DNA of 64,000 nt from Heloderma charlesbogerti (taxonomy: Eukaryota > Chordata > Lepidosauria > Squamata > Helodermatidae): contig JANEZZ010000807.1 in assembly GCA_026122225.1 (NCBI GenBank), forward strand, positions 1,054,001 through 1,118,000. The letters run 5' to 3'. The notes beneath the pieces are model-generated. The model worked only from the letters and a program-made list of their open reading frames with translations. It did not search any database and was not told the DNA's origin. Below are positions 10,003 to 22,000 of the stretch, one piece after another (position 1 is the first letter of the stretch; the number at the start of each line of letters is the position of its first letter). A program made the position numbers and the translations under genes.

Positions 10003-13000
10003 TCAGGCTGTCTCCTGGGCCCGGCAGTAGTCATGGAGGCTTCCTCGTGCTGTGAAGCACTGGCCTGCAGGAGGGCCCAGAGGCCCTTTGGGAGAGCCCG
10101 TGGGTGCAGCTGCAGTGGGTGGTCCGAAGCCGCCCCCCCCAGGGGTCTGCAGGCGGAAGATGTCCTGCAGGGAAGGAGAGAGGAGGGGATATTTTGGAGA
10201 GAAGGGGCTGCCACTGGCTGGGGGGTGTGGGGGGAGCCCCCCGGTCGAAGGGCCTCCGATACAGAGAGGGGGTCTCCGTCCTTACCCCAGGCCGCACTTG
10301 CACAGACGTCTTCCCGCCCAGGTTGATCGTCTGGCCATCCCGTCGGATGAGCAAGTTCAGCCCCGGAGCACCAGCCCCACCGCCTGCCGGGGAGGAAGGG
10401 TCCGGGGGAGAATCAGGGTGGCGCACAGGGGGAGAAGTTGGGGCACTGGGGGAGAGGCTAACTGAGGGATGGGGGGGTGGATGGACCAAGTGAGCACTTC
10501 CGAGTACCCTCAAACCCCTGCCCCCCACCCACCCCAGGGGATGCGCCTGAGACTGGTCAACGCTGCACCCCCACACACCCCTTGGCCCTGGGGAAGGTGC
10601 CAGCAGGGGTCTGGAGCCCCCTCACCTTGCAGCCCGTATGGGCGGAACGCCCGTCGCTCGCTCAGCACCGACAGCACCATCTCCTCCCGGAATTGCAGCT
10701 CCCGGAGGACCCCGTCCCCGCCTTGGAACTGCCCGGCGCCCCCGGTGCCCAGGGCCAGCTGGAAGCATCGCAGGACCACCGGGTACCTTGTCAGAGGGAG
10801 GGCGGAGGCATCATGAGCAGGCACAGAGGCGCCTGCCCCCTCCCCACAGTGGAAACTCTAAGCGCAGGACTGGGGACTGGCCCGAGCCCCCCCCCCCCAC
10901 GCTGGCAACAGAGGGATGAGAGGGCGGGTGCACACAAGGCGAGGGTGTCCAACAGCCCACGCCCCACAAAGCCTTCCTCGCACAGGCCCCACGGCAGGGG
11001 AGTGCCCCCCCCAAAAAGGCGCATACCAGGCTCAGCCCCACCCAAGGAGCCAAACGTTGGGCCCAAGCCCAGGCCAGGCCTCCCCTCGGCCGGCTCGCTC
11101 GGCTACCAGCTGTACAGAAAGGGATGCAGCCCCCACCCCCACGGCACAGCCAGCGCCCCACCCCCACTCCACTGCCTCCCCCAGGAGCCCCTCCCATGGC
11201 GGTACCCACCGCTTCTCCAAGATCTCGGGGTCCGTGATGCGGGTGTTGGTCATGTGGCTGTGCACCCCGCTGCGGCCAGGCCAGGAGGGCCCTGCCCCAG
11301 CGCCGCCAGCCACCGTCTCGTAGTAGCCGATGCGCGCGTTGCCGAAGGTGACGTTGTTCATGCAGCCCTGGGGGAGGCAGGAAGACGGGAGGAAGGGGAA
11401 AGACGGGAGGAAGGGGGAGGAAGGGGGAGGAAGGGGGAAGGCTGCCCCTCGGCCTGCAGGGCCTTCCTCTGCAGAGGGAGGCGCCTGCTCCAGTCCGTGG
11501 CAGCATCTCCGGGGGCTGGGAAGGAATCCTGCCCAGACCCCTGGAGAGCCAGCCAAGGGAGGCATGGCCAGGCCAGGTGGTCCCGGGGCTGGGGGCCAGG
11601 CAGCTCCCTTTGTCCTTCCACAGAGCCCTGCCCATCAGCCTGTCCCACAGAAGACTCACAGGAGCGAGCTAAAGGACAGGCGGAGCCCCGGACGCCTGAG
11701 CACAGGCCAGGGAGAAGGCAGCCAACTGCTCCAGGCCACGGGGCTGGGGAAAGACCGTTGCGAGGCCGTGTGGTGGAGACCGCCGTGCGCCATGCCCGCA
11801 TTTGCAGCCTGAACGCTTTCCTGCACATACAGGGGACTTTCCCGTCAGGGCCAAACAGGCTGAAACAGGCAGCCACCCGCTGCGGCACGGCAGGGCCACG
11901 GCAGCCACCCAGGCACCTGCCCAGCGAAGAGTGCCGGGTGCCGCCAGCCAGCTGTGGAAGGGTTGGGGGAGTGCGTGTCCCCAGCCAGAGCAGGGTCATA
12001 GCAGCATGCTCTTCCCACCCCTGTCCCGATTTGTCAGTTGGGCTCAGGGGTGCGGATCCTCAGGCCCCGGGGCCAAATCCAGCCCTCCGGGGTTCCCTAG
12101 ATGGCCACACCCCCTCCGCCAGGCACCCATTGGGCAGCTCCCCAGCCTCTGAGAGGCCCCCCTGAGGCTCAGCCACCGGCAGGAGGAGGCACCTGCTGGA
12201 GTGTGCCGGCCAGTTGGGCTCCTCTGAAACAGGACTCAGCCCCCAGGCTGAACAAGGCCTCCCACTCCTGGTCTAAGCCCGCCTCCATGCGCTTGCCCTC
12301 CCATGGGAAAAAGCAGCCGGAGGCAGCTCCCGGGTCCCCAGGGGCAGGGGGACGCTGGCACACCCCACAGAAGCATTCACCAGCCCAGACACCACCAGCT
12401 GGGAGGGCCTTCAAAGGGGGCTGGACACAGGCGTGGAGGCGGGAGAGATGAATTGTGGCTGCTCATCCTGAGGGTTCCGCGTACCCCCAGCACCAGAGGC
12501 AGCGTGTCCACGCACACCAGTTGCTGGGTGGCCCGGTGGGGGCTGCGCGCTCGTGTCCTGCTTGTGGGCTTCCCACTGGGACAGCTGGTCAGCTACTGTG
12601 TAGCAGAATGCTGGGTGGATCCAGCCCCAGGGCCCTGCCTATGTTCCCCCTGAAAGGGGCCGGAAGGCCTCCTGGGCCCACGGGAGATGGGCCACGCCAT
12701 TTCCTGCAAGCAGCCTTTTGAGAAGCACCTGCCGCCTTCTCGCTCCGGGACTGCTGTCGGAAGCTGAGCATCATTGGGGCCAGTACAATGTTTGCGAACG
12801 ACAACACAGGGGCCAGTCCGGGGTGGGGGTGAGGCGCCAGCATACTTTTCCCCTTGCCAGCACCCCCGCCTGGCTCAACCTCTCCCGCCCCCCCGCACTC
12901 ACCTGAGATGCTGCGCAGGCCCGGAATGCACGGAGGATGACGTCCACCACCCTCTGCGAGGTCAGCACATTGCCCCCCACCACCGCAGCATCCCGGGAGG

Positions 13001-16000
13001 GGTCCAGGATGGAGCCCTGGGGGATGATGACCCTCACGGGGGCCAGGCAGCCCTGCAGGGAAAGAGCCAGAGCCACTCTGAGCACCAGACCCCAGCTGCC
13101 CCTGGCCCTGCCTCCAAAGGAGCGTGGGTGCTTGGGAGCAAGGGCCAGTCCTCCCTCCACCCGCCCGCCCACCCACCCACCCGGGAGAAGTCATCGGGAG
13201 CACAGGCCCGGCCCTGCAGACAGGACGCCTCCCTGCCTGATGCTGCGCTTTGTCCCCACTGGGAGGCGGCAGCAGCAGCCCCATCTCCTCTGTCACCTCA
13301 GTGGGCTGAGAGGGGCGGAAACCGTGCCGCTGGCCCAGGGCCCCGCTCCGCTTGCCTGGTTGAGCGGGATGTCCTGGCCCACCATGGAGCGCAAGCAGTA
13401 GATCAGGGCCGAGAGGGTGATGGCACGAGGCGCGTTGCAGTTCCCGTACACCTCATGGCCAGACCCAGTGAAGTCAAATACGGCGCTGCCCTGTGGGTGA
13501 AGAAGAGGCCCAGCATCCGGACGCGGAAGGCGGAGGTGCTCTCGCCCCTGCCTGCAGAGAGGCGGCATCGCTCTGGCCATTTGGGGCTTGGCCCCTTTTC
13601 TCGTTCTCCCAACGTGGGGCCCGCCTCCTCCACCCCAGCTGCCCACGGAGCCACCGCTGTCCACCACAACCGCAGCGATGCTTCCTCGGCCAGCCGCTGC
13701 TGGCTCAGAACCATCAGGCGACGCAGGGGCGGGCCTGGCCCTGATGCGCAGCACTTGTGCATGCTGATGCTGTGCCGCACCTGCCGCTGGGCGGTGCGCT
13801 CTCCCAGCTTGGAGAGTTCCTTCAGGAGTGCCCCACAATCCCTTTTTGTTTAGCCCCCTCCACGATGTGGTGCTCACCTCCCGCGGGTCAATGGTCACTC
13901 TGAGGCGAATGGGGGAGCCGTCATCCATGAAGTCCTCTGCCTCCGCCAGCAGGGGGCGTCCCGGCTCTCCCTGGCCTGTGGCAAAGTCCCTCAGCATCTC
14001 TTGCACTGCCACCTCCGCATTGGCCTGGGGGCAGGGGGAGAAGAGCAGTGAAACGGGGGAGGGGCTGCTTCGTCTCCGGAGCTTTGTGGGCAGTCCCCCG
14101 CCGACACCCCCCCAGTGGTCCAGGCACAGACTACTTGCTGTGGCCACAAATGGAGGGGTGGACAGACTCCGGGGCGAGCTCCTGCCTTGTGAAACAGGCC
14201 TCCAATTTCAAGAAGCTGCACTGCATTTTTCTGGGGAAGAGAAGAGGAGGAGCTCACTAACATGACACGGAGGTTAACTAGCTCATCCTCTTCACTATTG
14301 GAGGGAATTATTCAAAGACTAGATGACTCTCAACTAAAAGTGGGCCTACAACATTTTCAGATGCCCCGAGACACAGGATGGCTCAGATTGGGGGCTTTCA
14401 AAGGAGGGGCTCGCACACCTTTGCAACGGGAGATCAGCTTCGAAACGAGCACACCCGTCAGGGGATTAACAGCCCTTGCCCTGAAAGTGAGGCGCCAGCC
14501 AGAGGTGTGTCATCCCCCCCGACCTCCCGCACACACATTCTGCCCTTCGGAAGCTGTGAACCATGGGGAGATGGCTCCTGTGAAGCACCCAACTAGCTTG
14601 GAGTTGGCTGTGTGGCCAGACAGTCACCTGGACCTGAGCAGAACTAGTTAACTCTCCAAAACAAGCTTTGAGTTATTTAGGACACACTTGGAAGCCTCCG
14701 AACATGGAGGCTTCAGAGTATCCAATGCAGAGCTAGACAGGCGCTTTGCCCATCCAGCGGAGGCTTCAAAGAGGGGGCGGGAAGGCAGCTGCAGGTGGCT
14801 GAGGAGCTTGCTCCCTCCCTCCCCCCCCGCCCACTGACACTCCCCTGTAATCCCCCTACGAGGCGTTTGGGAGCGCGCAGAGGAAGCCAGGGCGGTTCTC
14901 TCCATGCCGGCTGCGTGCAGGAGGGACCCAGGAATCCAAACCATCCAACGTCCCCCAGATGTGGCCTAGGGACCAGGGGGCCACTCCCTCCATCACTGCC
15001 AGATATCAGGGTTTAAACTCCATGAAACGGAAGTGGTTTTAGAGTTATATTAGGGCGACAGGTCACAACACTCAGTGCGCAGTTACTGTGAACCCTTCAT
15101 GGAACAAAGTTTCATATTATCAGCTAATGTCAGGCAACAGTTAACAGTTACATTACTTTGCCATCTTCAGGAAGGTCAAAACAGATAAAGAAGAAGAGCG
15201 CTAGAAAGCATTTGCTTCAATAGAAAGTGTTTTCACTGTATGTAACTATAAAATACTCAAAACACCATTAAAAAAAACTAACATTGACACTTCCATTCTC
15301 TGTCCCAGGCAGATGATTTTGGCAACTGGATAAACTCCTCAAAGAGCACCAGGGTCACGTACAGAACATTACAACAAAAGGAAGTTAAATTACAAGCTGG
15401 GAGGATCATCCTTAGGAAAGTGTCAGAACTGGGTGACTTTGCGGCTTTTCGATGAGGCATTCGTTGCGAGCAGGATGCACTTGGGGCTACCAAGGAGAGG
15501 GGATGCAACCGGCCCTTCCCAGCCCCAAGGTTCGGCTCATGCCGGGGATTAGTTTTGGATCTGGACACGCTCGGCCCAAGTGCCTCCCACTACAGGCGTG
15601 GAGACCAGCCCCCACGCTCCCACCTCCATCTCCGGTGTGGCACTGTGGAGGGTAGGAACAGCAGCTTGTTAGGGAGAAACAGTTATGGTTTCAAGCACTG
15701 ATTAGGAACATCACAAGTTGCATATTACATTTAAACTTTCCGACAGTCCTTATAAAATTCAAGGTCAACAGAAAAGTTTGTGAAGTGGGAACTAATGTAA
15801 TGATTACAGCCAGAATCCAGGCAGGGCCGGGGACGGCTGCGTGCTGAATGCCCATGGGCCAAGAGCCAGTGAGGGATGCTCCATAGGAAGGCACAGCTCA
15901 TGACGAAGCTTACACATTCGGAGATGTGTCGGATCATGCTTTAATGTTATCTGGAGAGTTAGAAACCGTCTATGAAACATGACATCTTGTTTGACAATCC

Positions 16001-19000
16001 GGCATCCTTTTAACGCTTAGCCAGGTGCCCTCTAGATGTGCTGGACTACAACACCCATCACTCCCAGCCAGCAAGGCCATGCTGCCCGTGGAAAAGATGG
16101 GACCAGTTGCCCAGCATATTGGGAGGGTGCTGGGGGGCAGGGCTGCATTATTTTTCAGTCACGTGATCTCTGACTGGCTAAGGAAAGAAACGGGGCTCCA
16201 GGTCTGAAGAGCCACAGACCCACCCTCCCTGGATTGTGTCTGCCCCGTGGGCACAGCCGCAAGGCCCCACCGCCCATGGGCTGGCGCAACACTGGACGTG
16301 GCTCCGCAGAAAACAAGGGCTGCCCCACGAGTCCCTTATTCCGTTTCTGAGGGCTGCTCAGAAGCAGTGTCATGCACTGGGAGAGCCCCACGCCTCACCT
16401 GGATGTGTGCCATGTACGCTTGCACCACTTCCAAGCCGTACTGACCAATCAGCTCATTCACCAAATGGATCCCCTTCTGATTGGCGGCCACCTGCGCGCG
16501 CAGATCAGAGAGGTTGTCATGGAGGCTGCGTGTGCCGCTGCTGCCGGGAAGGTGGCCTGGAGCCATCAGGGCTGCAGTCACTGCTGCAAGAGAGGGAAGG
16601 AAGGGCTGGCAGGGCCTCCACTGTGCCATGGGGTAGGCAAGGCCCCAGAATGCGGGGCCAGGTGTGCAGAAGACCCCCGCACCAGGCAGCTGCCAGCTGG
16701 GCCCCCACACACCCCTCCCTCCCGCGCCAGGCGTGCCAGCAACGACGCACCCTCCTCTTGGAAGACGCCATCCTGCACCAGCTTGAAGGACACGAAGACA
16801 GCCCCCTCTTCCTGGAGAGAGCGGGAGTGGGGAGGCATGGAGCCAGGGGTGACCCCCCCGATGTCAGCATGGTGCCCCCGGCTGGCCACAAAGAACACTG
16901 GCTCTGCCTCCCCCGGCCAGAAGACCTGAAACGGAGCAGATCCGCTGAGCAAAGGCAGGGCCCCGCCAGGGGCAGGTGGGCGCAAGCTGGCCCTGCGGAG
17001 CCACCAGGAGAGCCCCCAGGGCCTGGCCAACATGGTGGCCAGAGAGGGCAAGGGGCGCAAGTCACATGCCAGCCATCAACTGTGAACCATTTTGCAGGAG
17101 CCTCAGGAATGGGGTGGGAGGGGGACACAGCTGGGTGCGGCGGCTGCCGTCAGCCTCCAGAGCACAGGAGCTGGCCTGGGCTCCGCCGCAGGCACAAAGA
17201 CCCCGCCCCACTTGGCTCACGCACAGGAGCTTCTGAGGTGCCCACAGAGGGGTCCCACAGGGGCCAGAATCCTGGCAGTCAGGAGCCCCCCCCCCGAACC
17301 TGACACTCAACGCACCGGGGTGACGACAGTCAGGTCAGGCAGGTGGCTGCCTCCTGCACACGGGTGGTTGCTCAGGATCACATCCCCCTCACGGAGCTCT
17401 GCGCCCAGGTTCTGGATCTAGAATGACACCAACAGAAGAATCCCGGGGTGCTGGGTGCATGGAGACCAAGGGGGAGGGGCAGGAGCAGCAGCACCCAGAG
17501 CCCAGGAGCTCCCTGCCATGGCTGCCAAGCCACACAGTCTGGACCATGGTGCCAGAAGCGAAGTCCGTCCCCCCATGGTCCCCTGGCCCCTGTCAAGCCA
17601 AGCCCCATTCCCACCCCCCCAGTGCTAGACCACTAGGTCGGTCGGTCGGTCGGTCATTCATTCATTCATTCATTTATTATGTTACTTATTTAAAATATTT
17701 CTTGGCTGCCTTTCAGGGCAGGAGCCCTCCCCAGGCAGCTTACAACAGTAAAATTCACTTAATAAAAACTGATGCCGTAATAAGAGAAGCAGACATTCTA
17801 GAAACAACTCGTCAGACCAGGAGGGGCTCAGGGCAGTCTAGGAGAGCCCAGGAACAAACCCAGCCCATCATCCACAGACCTCTGCCAAAGAAAGCAGTAG
17901 TGGGGACCAAAGCCCAAAGCAGGTAGGAGCCAGAATTCTTAGGGACCAGTCCGAAAGCCATACAAAAAACAGGGTGCCCCAGGTTAGCACAAGGGTGCTG
18001 AACCTCTCTCAGCCCAAGGGCTGCACTGCATTTCAGAGAAGCTCTTGGGGGCCACATCCCTGTAGTGGGCGGGGCCAGAGGCAAAGGAGGCGGACCCAAG
18101 AGACCAACCATACCAGCACTTTATGGTGTGAAGCTCTCCCTGCCAGTAGCTGAGCAAGGACCCCTTCCTTGGGGGAGGGGCCGTCTGGGCTTGGCCTGGG
18201 GCCTGAGGTGCCCCTGGGTGAGATGCAAAACTGTGGGAGCCAGAACCCCCAAGTCCCTCCTGACCTGGACAAATGTCTGGAGGGAGCCCAGAGCCATGGC
18301 GAGGGTGGCGGATCAGTTAGCTGGCCTACCTGGAACCGCACCGTCTCCTGCATGGCGCCCAGATGGACAGGGATGTGGGGCGCGTTGGAGACCAGCCCCC
18401 CATCAGGGCCAAAGAGGGCGCAGGAAAAGTCCAGCCTCTCCTTAATGTTGGTAGAGATGGCTGTGCGCTGCAGGATGCGTCCCATCTGCTCTGTTGGAGG
18501 ACGGAGGGGCTCCGTCAGAACCGCTGGCAGGCAGAGGCAGAGCCCCCCCCGCCTGCCCCCCCCCCGCCACTGCGGCACAGCCAGCTCCATGCTCACCTGC
18601 AATGCTCATGAAACGATGAGAAAAGATGGAGAGCTGGATGGGGTCGAGCTGGGGGCCGATGGGGTGCTCTGCCGCAGAGCCCACCGCGATGCAGATGTCC
18701 CCGAGATGCGTCACAGAGGCGGTGCAGCCTGGCTCCACGAGGATGGTGCTGGGGGCACATAAGGCGCAGCATGGCTCCCTCCACCTGCCCCCTGCATGGG
18801 ACCAGGTCCCCCATGCTGACTCTCCGCCAGTGAGGGCTCGGGGAGCATGCCTGGTGCCTCCCTTACCTGTTCTTATCAAGGATGATGCTGGGGCCAGGGA
18901 TGGAATGGCCCCAGGAGAGGTCCTCCAGCAAGTAGACCTTGGTGTCCAGGTAGCCGCCCTCAAAGTAACAGCGGGTCACCTGCGGGTGGCGAGGGGCATA

Positions 19001-22000
19001 AACAGGGCTGGGGGCTGCATGGTCTGCCCGGGAGCCCCCTCGTGCAACGCTGGATAAATCCCAGCTACCAGGGCAGCTGGGCTCGGAAACATTCAAGACG
19101 AAAGGAAGCAGCCTTACAACGAGGCAGGCCCCGGGCCCTCTAGCCCAGTGTTGCTGACACTGACTGGCAACAGCAGCTCTCCAGGCAGGATCCTTTCCTA
19201 GCACTACCTGGAGATGCTGGCGGGGATCGAACCTGGCAGCTTCTACGTGCCAAGCAGGGGCTCTGTGGCTGAGCTATGGCTGCTCCGAGAAATTTGACCC
19301 TAGGGTTCAACGTAGATTTTCCGGAGCCACCAGAAGTACGGACACTTTCAGAGATGCTTATCACAGCCCCCGCAGGGGGCTCGGGGCAGCACCAAGAACT
19401 ACAGGCCAGCAGCACAGAATAGCTCCAGGAGACCCCTTGCGGAAGGTGGCAGCATTTCCACACTGGGAATGAGGATGGGCCAAGATGCTCCGGTGCCTGT
19501 GCGTTATGAACACAAGAGGAGCCCTGAAGGCGGATCAGACCCAAGCCCCCCCCGCTAGTCCAGCAGCCTGTTCCACAGGGCCCCACCAGGGAGCCCCGAG
19601 CAGGACGCCAGCACCACAGTGCCCTCCCCTCTCCTGCACGCGTTCCCAGCCGTGGCATCCTGCGCGGGCCTCCCATTTTAACATGGCTGGTATCCAACCT
19701 AGGTGGAAGAGAGTGGGCAAGACAGAGATGGCAAAGAACATGAAGGAAGGAGGAAGTGGGGTCCTGTAAGGGGAGGAGGGGCTGCCCCCCCTCCAGATGG
19801 AGGCTGCATGCTCTGGGGCACCCTATCCAATGGAGAAACTAGGGCAGGCGGTCTGGGAGAAACAGGGGAATGAGGGGGGAGGTTCTCACCATTTCAAGGC
19901 GGGGGGGCCTTTCAGCGGCGGGCACCGGTTCTCCTTGGCCCAGCCCAAAACTGGCCGTGCCCCTCACCCTCACATCATCCACCAGGATGGCCCGGTTGGG
20001 GATGGTGAAACCAAACTCCTGCCGGTACCTGATGGGCGGGAGCAGAATCAACATCGAGGCGCAAGGCAAAGGGGGCTGGGGGCATTCTCAAGCCCTGGTG
20101 CCCAGCTGGAGTTCACTGACCTGGCGGTGAAGGCGGCGCCAAAGTCCCCACTGCGGCAGGACTCGGGGCGGGCTGGGTAGCCCTTGGCGGAGCACATCAG
20201 GGCGCAGTCTGTCCGCTCGTAACGCAGGTGCAGGAAGGCCTCAGTGGTGATCTGGCCTCTGTTGGGAAGGGGCCGGGGAGGGGAGCCGCCTGGGTCTCTC
20301 CTGCCCAGCCCATCACCCCAGAACGCTGGGCCAAAGGAAGGCCGCCCTCCCTCTGAGCGCCCAGGCCTCTTCCCTCAACACCCAGGGTGCCCAGTTGGCA
20401 GCAGTGGCCTGCAGGGTCTCTCCCAGCCTGGGCCTGCTGCCCCCCACTTCTGCCCCACGGCCCAACCTGACAAAGCCCTCTGCCTCCAGAGTCTGCACGC
20501 ACTCCTGCCCCAGAGCTGCCACACGCTTGTCCAGCTGAGCATAGGCCTCCGGCCCGTAGACCAGGGCACAGGGCTCCTGGGCCTCGTGCACCACGTCCGC
20601 CAGCGCCAGCCCATAGGCAGAGAGGATGCTGCTGTGCCTGGTGGGAGGAGGAGGAGGAGAGAGGAAAGGTGAACTCCAGCCCTTGCCTGCAAGGCCCCGC
20701 AGGGCCCCTTGGGGGAAAGGGGACCTCTGGGGGTTCTGGCCCTGAAGTCACAGCCACAGCCCACATCCAGAGCCTTCCCCCAAAGAAAGCAACACAGCCT
20801 CCCTCTCGTTCTCCCTGCAAGGGATGCCTCCAAGAACGTGAAGGGACGGAAAAGTTGGCCCCTGCCTGGGAAAGAACATTGGCCAAAGAAACGCCAAGGC
20901 ATGCACTTCCACCCCACATTGAGCCCTGGAGGGCAGGGACAGCTGCAGATCCACGCAGAAGGGACGCTAGCCAGAATGTCTGTCCATCGTCCGGGAAGCA
21001 TGGTTTGCTGTCCAAGGCAAATTCCTTCTCAGTCCCTGGGCGCGCACACGTGCCTTCAACCATGACACACAATTCCATGCCCAGCAGACTCCGCCAGGGA
21101 GCTGCAGCTTAAATCTGGGGATGTGTGCTAGAGGGAAATCACTTTTGGCATAATTCTGCAGGCTTCTCCAATCTGCCCTCATTCTCCGTCTTCCCTCCCT
21201 GCCAAACTCAAACAGGCCCTGCACGACAAGACAGGTTTCGACCCTCGTGCAGGGAATAGCGGGGGCGGGGAGGCATAGCTCAGTGGCCAGCACACGGAAG
21301 GCCCCCGGCTCCACCCCGGCAGCACCTCTGGCAGGGCTCAGGGGAACTTGCACCGGAGCGGCTATCTTAGCTCACAGAAGCACTAGGAGAATGGGGGTGC
21401 CCTGAGGCCCAGCAACAACCGCTGGAGAGGTGGCATCTCCTCAGAGTCATTCTCAAACGGAGCATTTGACTTGGTGCAAGAATGCCGCCCATTCTAGCCT
21501 TGTTCGGTATGCGGAAGGATGGGGCGCCCCCCATCACTCCAGCAATCCCACGGACAGGCTGGAGCTCCCTGGCCCAGCGCTGGCTCCGCATCTCGCCCTT
21601 GCCCCAGCACCCTGGCGCCCAAAGGGCCCTGCCTGGACTGAGAGGGGGAGAGCCGGAGCCCCGCCCCGCCCCTGCTGCAACGAGAAGACCACCAGCCAGG
21701 GCCCTGCACCAGGCCTCTGCACTCGGAGCCAGGCCCAGGGGGACGGAGGGGGACGGAGGGGGCCCCTCCCACCCCTGCTCTCGTCACCCAGCACCCAGGG
21801 CCAGCCAGGGAGCAGCAGCCACTGCTGCCGCCGCCACCCCTCCACGGGGGACGTGGCGCTTCTGCAGACCTGCTCCCCAGGGGCTGCTGCACTCACACAG
21901 CCCCTGCCTGAGGGCTGGCCGGGCACCAGCCTCGCCTCCCCCCGCCCCCAAGCACGTACTTGTGAATGAAGACCGTGCCCATGCCCAGGGCCCGGGCAAT

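Noticed and set aside
10477..12165. Plus-strand 562-codon open frame
   Set aside because: It lies antisense to OPLAH exons 23 and 24 (11210-11367, 10626-10786) and the introns around them, in very GC-rich DNA with few stops. No family motif; it is a compositional shadow.
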